From positions 193,333,847 through 193,397,846 of the forward strand of contig NC_089495.1 in NCBI RefSeq assembly GCF_036850765.1: DNA of 64,000 nucleotides, read 5' to 3'. A program made the translations under genes and the position numbers. Every line of letters starts with the position of its first letter. Positions within the stretch are counted from its first letter, which is position 1. The notes beneath the pieces are model-generated. The model saw only the letters and a list, made by a program, of their open reading frames with translations. It had not been told where the DNA came from and made no database searches. Source of the DNA: Saccopteryx bilineata. Taxonomy: Eukaryota > Chordata > Mammalia > Chiroptera > Emballonuridae. Below, one piece after another: positions 50,001 through 56,419 of this stretch.

Positions 50001-53000
50001 ACCACTCCTGGGGACACAGCCTTCCCTCCATGACTCTTCATTATTTTTACACCCTTGTCTGTCCCCTCAGAGCAAAATATAAATTTTAAAAAAAAATCAG
50101 TAATTCACAGCCCACTGTCAGCCACTGGGCAGTCACCACCCCCACGGAGCCAGCAGGATGCCCAGATTGCACTGCTGGCCAGCAGGCTGTTGATAGGGGC
50201 TCTGGCTCCAAGAAGGGAGAGGGACCTGCTGAGTGCCCTTTCGGGAACAGCCCGTGTGGCCCCAGGTCACGTTGCCAGCTCAGGGAGCGCCCAGCCCAAG
50301 GTCCAAACATGAGAGCAGCACTGTGCGGTAGGGCGGCCGCCAGCCCCCGTGAGTAAAATGTGGCAGTGTGACAAGGAACTGAATTTATGGTTTTATTTCA
50401 TTTTAATAGCTACGTGCGGCTGCTATACCAAATAGCCCCACTGCTGCCTTCCCAGAAAGAGACTGCAAACATGAGCCCCCCCAGTGTGACGCTGAGGCCC
50501 AGCCTTCAGCCCTGGCTAATGCACACCTACCCCACGCCCTTCAGGCTGGCCCGAGCCTTCGGTAGGGGCTCCCAGCTCACATGTGCAGGAAGGAGACAGG
50601 CAGGGAGGGGTCCCAGGAGGGCTGCCCTGTAAGTCTCTTAACACCTGGGGTTTGGGGGGTCTGTTCCAGTTACCACACCCAGCACAAAGGCCGCCTCAAG
50701 CACAAAGGTTCCAGTCTGCATTCTTTCAGGTAAGAGTGGCTCAAGGTCCAGGGGCGAGATGCGGAGGCTGCCTAAGCTAAAACAAACAAGGAAAAGAGTT
50801 CTGGCCTTTTCCAGGGGGAGTCTGGCTCCCAGATCAACACTGAGCATGTCTCTAGACGCCTCCCTGTGGCTTGCAGGCGTTACTGCAGCCCCCGCCACAT
50901 GGTGTGAACAGGAGTCTTAGCTGCCTCCTGGTTCTTCCCTCTTGCGGCCCTGGACCTGCAGTGGGACTCGGACCAAGGCTCTTCCCTTGGGGATCCCTCT
51001 AGTGCTCTGCCCACAGCTCTCCGGCAGGAAGAGCAGAGGTTCTGGGACGCTGATCCCTAGGAGGCTCCGAGGTTGGGGCTGAGAGGAGTGGTCCTGTGTG
51101 CCCATAGGAAGGGGCTGCAGGAGGACAAGGTGTGGCTGTTGCGGGAGCAGAAGCGCAAGAAGAAGCTCCGTAAGCTACTCAAACGGCTGCAGAACAACGA
51201 CACGTGCAGCATGCCCGGCCTCACGTGCTTCACCCACGACAACCAGCACTGGCAGACTGCGCCTCTCTGGACACGTGAGCGAGCCCAGGGCAGGCTGGGC
51301 AGGCCGGGCAGGCTGGGCTTCTCCAGGGCCTCACCTTGCCCCGGCCTGTGAGTGCTTCCTTGCCAGAGCCTGCGGTCTTTCAGGAGCAGCTTTCCTGACG
51401 ACCTCGAGGGGTCAGCAAGTGCTCCCAACAGAGACGCGGGACCTTCCCACAGGAACTCCTGCCGGCACGGGGCTCCTCCTGCAGGCTCTCAGGGCGTGCT
51501 CTCTTCCCTTGGCAGTGGGGCCCTTCTGTGCCTGCACCAGCGCCAACAACAACACGTACTGGTGCATGAGGACTATCAACGAGACCCACAACTTCCTCTT
51601 CTGTGAATTTGCAACCGGCTTTCTGGAGTACTTTGATCTCAACACAGACCCCTACCAGGTACAAACAACCCACACATGGGTCCACAGGTACTGCCAGTTA
51701 GGGCCCCTGATAAAAGTGATACGTTTCCCAAGTCCCACTACATCCCTAGGGCAGAAGTTGTGAAGCCTTTGGGAACTTGGGGCTCCCTCTTCCTGCGCCT
51801 ACAGTCTAGACCAGTGTTTCTCAACCACCAGTCTGCAGACCGGCACGCCCTTCTGACGGACCGGCAGTTGAAAAACGCTGGCCCAGCCCTTGTCCAGTCT
51901 CGTCCCTGGCCAGGTTAAAGCCAGCCATGTGGGAACCTGTGAGGACACAGACTGTAGGGCCCTGCAGGGACGGTAGCTAACCCTCACGTGGCACTCGCTG
52001 CATGCCAGGCCTTCCTAAGTGCTCCCACGTATTAAGTCATCTGCACAAATGCATGGTGATTAAAGGGGCCCAGGACCTGTAAGACAAGGAGCCCTGGAGT
52101 CTGGTGAGCCAAACGAGCCTGTCCTGTCTAGAACAGCTTCTCAGCAGTGTGGCCATGGCACTATGCAGTGTTTCAGGAACAGTTTTTTACATGAAATCTA
52201 ATTTTTAAATACCAGCACCTCTAGGGGCCGCAGCCTTTCTCCTTAGGTAGGTCGTGCCTGTATTTCACACAAGGGCACGGCAGAACATGTAGGTGACTCA
52301 GTCACCAGTCATTCCAGATGAGGCAGGGGCCCGGGTCACTGCCACCACCACCACCACCACCACCAAGCGGCTGCTTTGCAGGCAGGAGGAACTGAGGGAC
52401 TCTGAAGGCTGCTGGAGACCAGGGCTTCCCTCCCAGCACAGCTAGCTCCCTGACCAGGGGCCCCGGGCGTGCAGTGTTATGTACACAGGTGGTTTTCATT
52501 CTTGGGAGTTTTGGCCCTCATGAAGAGGGAGACTGGCAGGGTTAGAGCCTAGAGGTGGTGCTAACTATTCCAGACGCTAGGGGCAGAGGGCACCGTGCCA
52601 CAGCACATGCTCCTCCCGACCGGCCTGACCGCAGTCTCCTGGGTGGTGGTAGAGGACTGGGGGCGGGGGGGTCTCCTGCACTCACCTTGTTGGTAACCCA
52701 CCCTTTTCCCAACCAGCTAATGAATGCAGTGAACACACTGGACAGGGATGTCCTCAACCAGCTCCACGTGCAGCTCATGGAGCTGAGGAGCTGCAAGGGT
52801 TACAAGCAGTGTAACCCCCGGACACGAAACATGGACCTGGGTGAGTGGGCGCCCCGGCATGGGGCCAGTCACCCAGCAGGGCTACCACAGGAAGGAATTT
52901 AGGTCACATCTGGTTCGAAAAGCGAACCCAGAATCACAAGGAGCTGATGAATTCTCACTGGTGGCTAAAATATCACGTTCCTAACATCTACCAGGTGCTG

Positions 53001-54969
53001 CTTTTACGATGCAAAGCACCGTCACTTATTAATCACTGTGACAACCCCGAGGTGCACCTGCTTGTCCTCCTCCTAGGGTGAGCAGTGACCGGGCTGGCCG
53101 ACTCCAGAGCCCACACTCACGATCACACTGCCCTATCCTCTAGGAAACTTGCCAAGAGCAAGACAGGCTCTCCCCGCCATCAGCTTTCTCAGGGCCCCTG
53201 GCTCTGTCTTCTGTAGCACAAGTGTTCATGCCCATATCTGCCTCCCACCATGACCAAGGTCAGTGTTGAAGGAATGCATCAGGGTCCTAAAACTGGTGAG
53301 GTGACACCAGCATGTAGACCGTCTACAAGGCTGCTTTAAGGAAAGCTCACCTTCTAATTCAGGCCACTCGGTCTGCCTCGGGAACACTGCCAACATCATG
53401 GGCTTGGGACACAATGCCTCAGGTGTTCAAAAAAAAAAAAGGCAAGGCAGTTCACAAAGTTTTGTCACTGCTTGTTCCGTGTTGATTCTAAGTTTCTATT
53501 TTGTTCATCTCTCTTGTCTAGGACTTAAAGACGGAGGGAGCTATGAGCAGTACAGGTACTCGGTTTTGTCTGTGGAGCCCGAGCGCGGTCCCCTACGTAG
53601 GCCCACCCTTTAGTCTGCCCTCTGTGAGGCTGCACGGGTCTGCCTGAGACCCCGCCCTTTCTCTGGTCTGCCGGGGCCTGGATTACCCACCGGTTTTAGT
53701 TGTCACTTAAGAAACCGTCTCTGCGTTGTTCTTTGGGGGTAACTTTTTCTTTCTTGGTGATGGTTAACACTCATTCTCCTTTTCACACCTGAAAACTTAG
53801 GCAGTTTCAGCGTCGAAAGTGGCCAGAAATGAAGAGACCTTCTTCCAAATCACTGTGAGTTGAGGAACCAGTTTACAAAGAGGCCTGGCCCCAGCTGGCG
53901 TCGCTGTGCCAAGGCTGTTCTGTGTGCATGTTCTGTGTGTGCTCTCAGCTGTCCTGTACGCGAGGGGAAACAGTAATGCAGGTCTTTCCTGTAGAGTAAC
54001 AGACTCGAGTACATTCCCTGTTGAGTACCCTGTCTCTGTACGGAACCACCTGTGCCTGGTAAACTCAAGGCACTCCACAGAGTAGGAAGCACTTCAGCAT
54101 TCTAACTGCCAGACGCCCTGAAGGCTGCGGCTGCAGAAGTGTTGCCTGGTCCATGACATCAGCAGGGCAGCCTCATTCAATGTCTGTGCTGCAAAATCCA
54201 GAGCTGGCAGGGGGCTAAGAGACTGTGGCAACCTAGAAAGGTCAGCTCTAGTCTAAAGAGAAGGACACAAATGCATTGTGAATCCTCTAATTCAATCAGA
54301 AAAATCCAAACACTCACGTATGAGAATTTTTTTTTTTTAATCCCTTTATTTGTTCATAACCAAAAAGAAATCCCCAAACTTGGACATTTTGCTATTGATA
54401 AAAAATGACCTGGCCAGTTGACTCAGTGGTAGAGCATTGGCCTGGCATCTGGATGTCCTGGGTTTGATTCCTGGTCAGGGCACCCAGGAGAGGCACCATC
54501 TCGAGAATTTTTTTCTAACACTGGCAACTAATGTGACATTAAGTCACCTTGCAGACAGACAAACCCCTTGGGGAGCGGCCACTGCAGCCTCTGGCCTAAA
54601 CCACTTCTTCCTGTAGAGCACAGAGACCTATGCAGCTTTAACTGGACCATAATAATGGGCCGACTGAGCATGTGCCTGGTGCTCCCAGCGTTCAGGCGTG
54701 TGATTTTTACCTGTCACATTCTCCTTGGCCACTACTCTTCCCCCATCTTTAAATGCCACCTGTGCCAGCTGAAGAGCTAGATGATTAGGTGGTAGCCAGC
54801 CCGTCCCGAAGGACCTAGAACTGTTCCTTCTCAGCAGCCACCTCCTTGAAGCCGAGCGTAGTGGGCTGTCGGGCTGCTGAAGCAGTCCCCGCGCAGCACG
54901 ACAGCCCGACCCTGACACGAGTCTGCTTTGTCCTGCAGGGGCCAGCTGTGGGAAGGCTGGGAAGGGTAA
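25936..54969 (+). CDS. SULF2: SULF2, extracellular heparan sulfate 6-O-endosulfatase (3' 18 coding exons)
   Basis: Eighteen exons joined in phase encode 729 residues and a TAA at 54,967-54,969. The joined product follows the C-terminal five-sixths of SULF2, about human residues 140-870. SULF2 removes internal glucosamine 6-O-sulfates from heparan sulfate at the cell surface and outside the cell, which changes Wnt, FGF and VEGF signalling. The order is: end of the sulfatase catalytic domain (first five exons, with the DHG metal-site motif), the basic hydrophilic domain (sixth to thirteenth exons, with furin-type sites), and a cysteine-rich C-terminal domain. N-glycosylation sequons such as NGS, NYT, NAS, NLT, NNT and NET are visible. 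The start codon, signal peptide and the formylglycine cysteine motif are upstream of the window. All introns are GT-AG. SULF1 is the paralogue, but the SGTG segment and the C-terminus ending LWEGWEG fit SULF2. The gene meets NCOA3 tail to tail. Confidence 0.97.
26150..26390 (+). repeat. MIR SINE
   Basis: 'TGGGTTCAGAGCCCAGTCTT' then 'AATCTGGGAAATGGGCACAC', a diverged sense MIR just downstream of the exon. Confidence 0.55.
27446..27833. mobile_element. Non-autonomous hAT (Buster-type) transposon with intact ends
   Basis: The element is 27,454-27,825 (372 bp). Its ends are near-perfect inverted repeats, CAGGGGTCTCAAACTCA on the left and the same read on the other strand at the right. Identical 8-bp target duplications CTCTAGGG (27,446-27,453 and 27,826-27,833) fit the nnnTAnnn pattern of Buster-type hAT elements. 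Subterminal copies of 'GCGGGCCGCA'-like words occur at both sides. It has no transposase frame. Confidence 0.9.
28450..28605 (+). repeat. LINE L2 fragment
   Basis: 'GCTGCTCCTCCAACACGGGG' with 'CACTGGCTGTTCCTGTGCCT'. It continues after an inserted element at 28,606-28,745 ('TCAGCCAGATGTCACCCCTT'). Confidence 0.6.
28606..28745 (+). repeat. Old hAT-Charlie element (MER5/MER3-like)
   Basis: 'GGTTCTCAGTCCTGGCTGCA' then 'GAATCCCCCAGGGACC' and 'GGGCCCCGGGCATCAGGAAA'. It is inserted within the L2. Confidence 0.55.
29040..29250 (+). repeat. MIR SINE, sense
   Basis: 'CCAGCTGTGTGACGTTGAGT', 'CTCTGTGCTTCAGTTTCCTG' and 'ATTCCTGGCACCCCATAAGC' follow the MIR order. Confidence 0.7.
29390..29520 (+). repeat. 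LINE L2 3' end
   Basis: 'CCGTCAACTCCGCGAGGGCA' then GGGATCGACTG and 'TGCCTGGCACAGGGCGGGCG' are the L2 terminal phrases. The copy stops about 38 bp before a SULF2 exon. Confidence 0.75.
29559..29728 (+). CDS. SULF2: SULF2 exon (170 bp)
   Basis: The acceptor is CCCCCAG and the donor is GTAAGC. It encodes [15 protein letters not shown] through SQH plus two bases of an Ile codon finished by the next exon. HAAPHGPE is part of the catalytic fold. It has NDS and NAS sequons. Confidence 0.97.
30555..30675 (-). repeat. MIR SINE, antisense
   Basis: 'CCCATTTTACAGGCCAGGAA' then ACAGAGGCACAGAGAGGTGA and 'GGGTCACCCAGCTGGTAAGG', a well-preserved MIR core. Confidence 0.8.
31647..31960 (+). repeat. CA-rich degenerate microsatellite, left half
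   Basis: Imperfect ACACAC repeats with ACACTC and ATACAC variants. It is interrupted by the L1 tail at 31,964-32,196 and continues to about 32,395. Confidence 0.9.
31951..32209 (+). mobile_element. 5'-truncated L1 tail inserted in the CA repeat
   Basis: The insert is 31,964-32,196. It has a G-rich start, then 'GACAATCTGACTTTGGGCGA', 'TAACCTAGACATGTTTTCTT' and a poly(A) end. Perfect 13-bp duplications AAATACATTCAGA (31,951-31,963 and 32,197-32,209) flank it. The text looks like a bat L1 3' UTR; the retroposon nature is certain from the duplications and tail. Confidence 0.85.
32210..32395 (+). repeat. CA-rich degenerate microsatellite, right half
   Basis: ACACAGACACAC-type words with ATAAACATAC and GATGCAG variants, the continuation of the array split by the L1 tail. 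Confidence 0.88.
32396..34788. other. Intronic stretch of SULF2
   Basis: Mostly unique-looking GC-rich DNA. An old MIR lies at about 33,775-33,960 ('GGTTCAGAACCCAGCCCTGC', then 'GGGCCTCAGTTTCCTCATTC'). The longer frames here (for example 32,658-33,086) show no domain and have no exon boundaries. Confidence 0.5.
34789..34939 (+). CDS. SULF2: SULF2 exon (151 bp)
   Basis: The acceptor is CCGCCAG and the donor is ACG|GTAGGC. The first base completes Ile, then [14 protein letters not shown] continues to SVDDSMET in phase 0. The segment is identical to what I recall of the human protein. Confidence 0.97.
35150..35545 (-). repeat. L1 3' end, antisense
   Basis: 'CTTTCTTGAGATACACCCTA', 'AGTTAAAGTGTACGGTTCAG' and 'CCAGTGTTTTCAAGGTCCCT' then 'TGAGTAATATTCCACCG' follow the reverse L1M tail. 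Confidence 0.75.
36083..36258 (+). CDS. SULF2: SULF2 exon with the DHG metal-site motif (176 bp)
   Basis: The acceptor is CCCCAG and the donor is CT|GTGAGT. It encodes [15 protein letters not shown], then [19 protein letters not shown], which holds the Asp-His pair and Lys of the sulfatase active site, and ends at NVEAGS plus two bases of Leu. I recall Cys in human at the EAG(S)L position. Confidence 0.97.
37090..37300 (-). repeat. MIR SINE, antisense
   Basis: 'TTTAAGCATCACAACAACCC' and 'CGGAGGCCCAGAGAGGGAAG' then TTGCCTGAGGTCACATGTCA, a long MIR copy. Confidence 0.75.
37588..37940 (+). repeat. Second-family bat SINE, sense
   Basis: The element is 37,598-37,930. Identical duplications AGATAAAATG lie at 37,588-37,597 and 37,931-37,940. 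It starts GCCTGACCAGGTGGTGGCG, has a B-box-like CAGGTTCGAGACCCC and ends in CT-rich text and poly(A). Confidence 0.92.
37941..39012. other. Intronic stretch of SULF2
   Basis: Holds a 12-G run at 38,466-38,477 and weak L2-like antisense text (about 38,480-38,880, 'AGTGCTGTGCTGTGTCCGGA'). No extra exon is supported. Confidence 0.45.
39013..39141 (+). CDS. SULF2: SULF2 exon (129 bp)
   Basis: The acceptor is CCCCCAG and the donor is CG|GTGAGG. It encodes [15 protein letters not shown] through [10 protein letters not shown], with split Leu and Arg codons at its ends. It closes the catalytic domain. Confidence 0.97.
39355..39560 (-). repeat. MIR SINE, antisense
   Basis: 'CCTCGTGATAACCTAGCGAG' and 'TTATTATGATCCCTTGTGCC' match a diverged reverse MIR. 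Confidence 0.6.
40469..40525 (+). CDS. SULF2: SULF2 exon (57 bp)
   Basis: A small exon with acceptor TTCCCCAG and donor GG|GTAAGT. It encodes [18 protein letters not shown] with split Arg and Gly codons. It begins the basic linker to the hydrophilic domain. Confidence 0.96.
41023..41149 (+). CDS. SULF2: SULF2 exon (127 bp)
   Basis: The acceptor is CCCCACAG and the donor is CAG|GTGAGG. It encodes [17 protein letters not shown] through [10 protein letters not shown]. It is one residue shorter than human, which by memory has DAQEENF where this has DARENF. Confidence 0.96.
41150..42745. other. Intronic stretch of SULF2
   Basis: GC-rich sequence without clear exons. Some G-rich frames near 41,600-41,860 are out of context. 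A run of G at 42,340-42,346 lies in it. Confidence 0.45.
42746..42941 (+). CDS. SULF2: SULF2 exon (196 bp), hydrophilic domain
   Basis: The acceptor TTGCAG|AAG is a CAG-AAG tandem site. The donor is AAAA|GTGAGT. It encodes [17 protein letters not shown] through RRKKSFKK plus one base. [17 protein letters not shown] differs most from human in this gene and has small compensating indels. The basic KC...RRKK composition fits heparan sulfate binding by this domain. Confidence 0.96.
43080..43270 (-). repeat. LINE L2-like fragment, antisense
   Basis: 'AGCTAATGCAATAGCAGAGT' and 'AAGCCACCAGAGGGTTCAAG' fit a reverse L2, weakly. A run of 14 C follows at 43,275-43,288. Confidence 0.4.
43290..44394. other. 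Intronic stretch of SULF2
   Basis: No exon or named repeat is recognised in about 1.1 kb. Confidence 0.45.
44395..44850 (-). repeat. L1 3' end, antisense, split by a small palindromic element
   Basis: 'GTAAAATATACATAACACAG' and, after the insert, 'TTAAACATTTTTAAGTGTAG', 'TGTTGTGCAGTCATCACCGT', 'TCCAGAACTTTCATCTTGCA' are the reverse L1M tail. Confidence 0.75.
44432..44505. mobile_element. 74-bp palindromic mini-transposon (MITE)
   Basis: The left arm CTGCTCACGAATAATTAGG and the reverse of the right arm, CTGCTCACAAAAATTAGG, are matching inverted repeats that continue into GATA. The whole unit is one imperfect hairpin. TA-rich flanks (GTAT / AATA) suggest a Tc1/mariner-type origin. It sits inside an older L1, so it inserted later. 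Confidence 0.7.
45060..45200 (-). repeat. MIR SINE, antisense
   Basis: 'GCGCTCCTCACAACCACCTA' and 'GATGGGAAAGATGGGGTCAC', a diverged MIR. Confidence 0.5.
45276..45508 (-). repeat. Old hAT-Charlie element (MER20-like), antisense
   Basis: 'GGGGGCGATCTTGCCCCTTA', 'GAGACATTCCTGGCTGTCGT' and 'GTTTCGAGGTTGAGAAGCCC' are the reverse complement pattern of the copy at 18,190. Confidence 0.75.
45520..47369. other. Intronic stretch of SULF2
   Basis: Weak L2-like antisense words (about 45,540-46,200) and a 14-G run at 45,874-45,887. No exon is recognised. Confidence 0.4.
47370..48345 (-). repeat. L1 LINE (3' UTR and ORF2 end), antisense
   Basis: 'CAGATACTAGTTTTAGGTAT', 'GAACTGCTGGATCACATGGT', 'GGAACTCCCATACTGTTTTC' and 'GGCATAAATCCCACTTAATC' follow reverse L1. 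Stops and frameshifts are present. It is the largest LINE piece in the window. Confidence 0.85.
48350..48740 (-). repeat. Second L1 3' end, antisense
   Basis: 'GAAATTGTGGTGAAGTTTAC', 'GTGTGTGACCTTTTGTACCT' and 'GGCCAAATATTCCATTGTAT' form another reverse L1M tail adjacent to the first. Confidence 0.75.
48985..49213 (+). CDS. SULF2: SULF2 exon with furin-type sites and SGTG motif (229 bp)
   Basis: The acceptor is CCCACAG and the donor is CG|GTGAGA. It encodes [18 protein letters not shown] through NPIKVTH, with split Lys and Arg codons. RSIR|S and TKR|H correspond to the two reported furin cleavage sites of human SULF2. [13 protein letters not shown] corresponds to the reported chondroitin sulfate attachment Ser-Gly. 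An NRS sequon just before the first site is not in human by my recollection. Confidence 0.96.
49305..49401 (+). CDS. SULF2: SULF2 exon (97 bp)
   Basis: The acceptor is TGAACAG and the donor is GAG|GTGACG. It encodes [15 protein letters not shown] through HKLHIDHE and has an NDT sequon. The preceding intron is only 91 bp. Confidence 0.97.
49859..49953 (+). CDS. SULF2: SULF2 exon (95 bp)
   Basis: The acceptor is CCACTCAG and the donor is AG|GTGAGG. It encodes [16 protein letters not shown] through ECDCHKI, a heptad-like basic segment predicted to be coiled-coil, ending before a Cys pair. Confidence 0.97.
50670..50729 (+). CDS. SULF2: SULF2 exon (60 bp)
   Basis: The acceptor is TGTTCCAG and the donor is AG|GTAAGA. 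It encodes [19 protein letters not shown] with split Ser and Arg codons. It is a strongly basic stretch. Confidence 0.95.
51108..51274 (+). CDS. SULF2: SULF2 exon (167 bp)
   Basis: The acceptor is CCCATAG and the donor is ACAC|GTGAGC. It encodes [25 protein letters not shown], a dense basic cluster, then [17 protein letters not shown] to APLWT. Human has KGLQEKDKVW, so one Lys is missing here. The basic cluster probably binds heparan sulfate. Confidence 0.97.
51516..51658 (+). CDS. SULF2: SULF2 exon (143 bp), C-terminal domain
   Basis: The acceptor is TTGGCAG and the donor is CAG|GTACAA, a weak donor. It encodes [16 protein letters not shown] through LNTDPYQ. It has NNT and NET sequons. The region resembles the C-terminus of N-acetylglucosamine-6-sulfatase. 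Confidence 0.97.
51804..51888. mobile_element. 69-bp hAT-like mini-transposon
   Basis: The element is 51,812-51,880. The left end CAGTGTTTCTCAACCACCAGTC and the reverse of the right end CAGCGTTTTTCAACTGCCGGTC are inverted repeats. The flanks GTCTAGAC and GCCCAGCC match at 5 of 8 positions, a decayed 8-bp target duplication of the nnnTAnnn type. Confidence 0.6.
52340..52366 (+). repeat. (CCA)n trinucleotide repeat
   Basis: About eight CAC/CCA units in tandem, intronic. Confidence 0.9.
52717..52840 (+). CDS. SULF2: SULF2 exon (124 bp)
   Basis: The acceptor is CCAACCAG and the donor is CTGG|GTGAGT. It encodes [16 protein letters not shown] through [11 protein letters not shown] plus one base. 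Confidence 0.97.
53522..53555 (+). CDS. SULF2: SULF2 micro-exon (34 bp)
   Basis: The acceptor is TTGTCTAG and the donor is AG|GTACTC. It encodes [10 protein letters not shown] with split Gly and Arg codons. The donor is a weak match to consensus. Confidence 0.93.
53801..53854 (+). CDS. SULF2: SULF2 exon (54 bp)
   Basis: The acceptor is AACTTAG and the donor is CT|GTGAGT. It encodes [17 protein letters not shown] with split Arg and Leu codons, the basic C-terminal tail. Confidence 0.95.
53855..54938. other. Last SULF2 intron
   Basis: Contains a decayed SINE head fragment at 54,409-54,500 ('CCTGGCCAGTTGACTCAGTG', then 'GGGTTTGATTCCTGG'). Otherwise nothing recognised. Confidence 0.7.
54939..54969 (+). 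CDS. SULF2: SULF2 last coding exon, stop codon
   Basis: The acceptor is GTCCTGCAG. One base completes Leu, then GQLWEGWEG and TAA at 54,967-54,969, the expected SULF2 C-terminus. Confidence 0.96.
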
Positions 54970-55576
54970 GCGCCCGAGACGGACCTCCCAGAACAGAGGC
55001 CCCTGACTGCACAGCCGGTGCGGCCCCTGGACGATTTCAAGCCGACCTGCGCTGTCCCCAGGAGGGCCAGGACACAGAACGTGCTGTCAGTCAGTGCGGC
55101 AGAGAGACCCCGGGAGGAGTGATGCTTCAGGAAGCCCGTTTCCGCCCTGCTTTTGCTTTGGATTATACCTCACCAGCTGCACAAAATGCATTTTCATATC
55201 AAAAGGTCACCACTAACCCCCTCTCCGAGCTCACAAGGGAAAAAGAACAGGATCTTTTTTTTTTTTTTGAAAATTTCCCCCAAGGCTGAAAAGTCACTGG
55301 AATTGTCTTTAAACCATAGGGGAAGAACAACCCTGTTTTGAATCCTCTCCTCTTCTGGTTTGTCGCGAGGACAGAGACCTCTAGCAGACACTGGCATGGT
55401 GCACGGTTTGACAGTGAGTCGGAAGCACAAAAGAAGTGACACTTGTCTAGCACTCCAACTCCGGCCCCTCTGAAGAACCTGCTTCACTGTACATATGTGA
55501 CTATTTCCATGTAACCAGCGTGGGGACTTGTAGGGGAATCTGATGAGAAAACCCAATTCTCAAGCGTGGTGGGGTC

Positions 55577-55582
55577 AATAAA
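55577..55582 (+). terminator. Candidate proximal poly(A) signal, SULF2
   Basis: Canonical AATAAA, about 610 bp after the stop codon, followed by a GT-rich stretch (GTGCCGGTGTGGACGTGTG), as expected for a cleavage site. Confidence 0.7.
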
Positions 55583-56394
55583 CGCTGTGGCCAGTGTAAG
55601 AGCAAAGCCCGTGCCGGTGTGGACGTGTGTTCCTGACCAGTCCTTACCTGTCCAACAACTCGTGTTTTTTAAAGTACAGAAATGAAGTTGATGTATAGCC
55701 CGAGTTTTAATGAAACTGTATTTGTAAAGAAATTTTGTAGCCTATTGTCATACAATGTTCAAACTCCCACCAAATGACCAGCAGTTGATATGAGGTAACC
55801 TTTGACATTTTGTAAAAGGCCATTCTTGGGAATTTTTGCTGTGTTTTCGGTTTGTTTGTTTTTTACAAAATCACTACCAGTCAGCACCTTTTTCCAAGAA
55901 AACACCTTAGACTTAGATGGGGTCTTTTTAAAGGGAGAATTAATGACTAAAATCTACTATGTATTTCAGGGACTGAGGTAAGTGTCACAGTACACCAGCT
56001 TTAGAACCTCGCTTTTAAAATACATCAATCAAATGTAAAGCCAGTCCCTGACCCTTCTCTACATCCCAGGCGGTCTAACGAGGGTAGCGGCAACTGTCAC
56101 AGGCTGGACCGGGGGACAGAGGAGGGACCTCAGCGCCACCTGCCCAGCGCATGCTCATTGAGGCAGCGCCCGAGCACTCACCTTTCTAACAGTTCCGGGC
56201 TTTTCAGGATTTCATCTGAGCGCGTGTTTGCAGAGCATACTTTCCAGTTCTGCTGATTCTATTGCTACAGGTGATAAAAGGCATTTGGGGGGGGGGGGGG
56301 GAATTAACATCATAGAAACGATTATTATTGTTATTTGAAATAAGAGTCCTTAACCTTCTTTTCTACCTTTAATCCAATAGGGATTTCTTCTTTA

Positions 56395-56400
56395 AATAAA
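56395..56400 (+). terminator. Candidate distal poly(A) signal, SULF2
   Basis: Canonical AATAAA on the + strand, 35 bp from the opposing NCOA3 signal. Confidence 0.5.
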
Positions 56401-56419
56401 GCAAGCTCTTGAGCTTCCA

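Larger units (their letters stand above)
54970..56415 (+). other. SULF2: SULF2 3' UTR (proximal and distal ends possible)
   Basis: Non-coding text follows the stop. An AATAAA at 55,577-55,582 could end a short form near 55,600. A second AATAAA at 56,395-56,400 could end a longer form near 56,415. A 15-G run lies at 56,287-56,301. Extents are inferred from the signals only. Confidence 0.7.

Noticed and set aside
53398..53613. 71-residue frame that includes the SULF2 micro-exon
   Set aside because: Only the 34-bp exon part is real. The rest is intron read-through.
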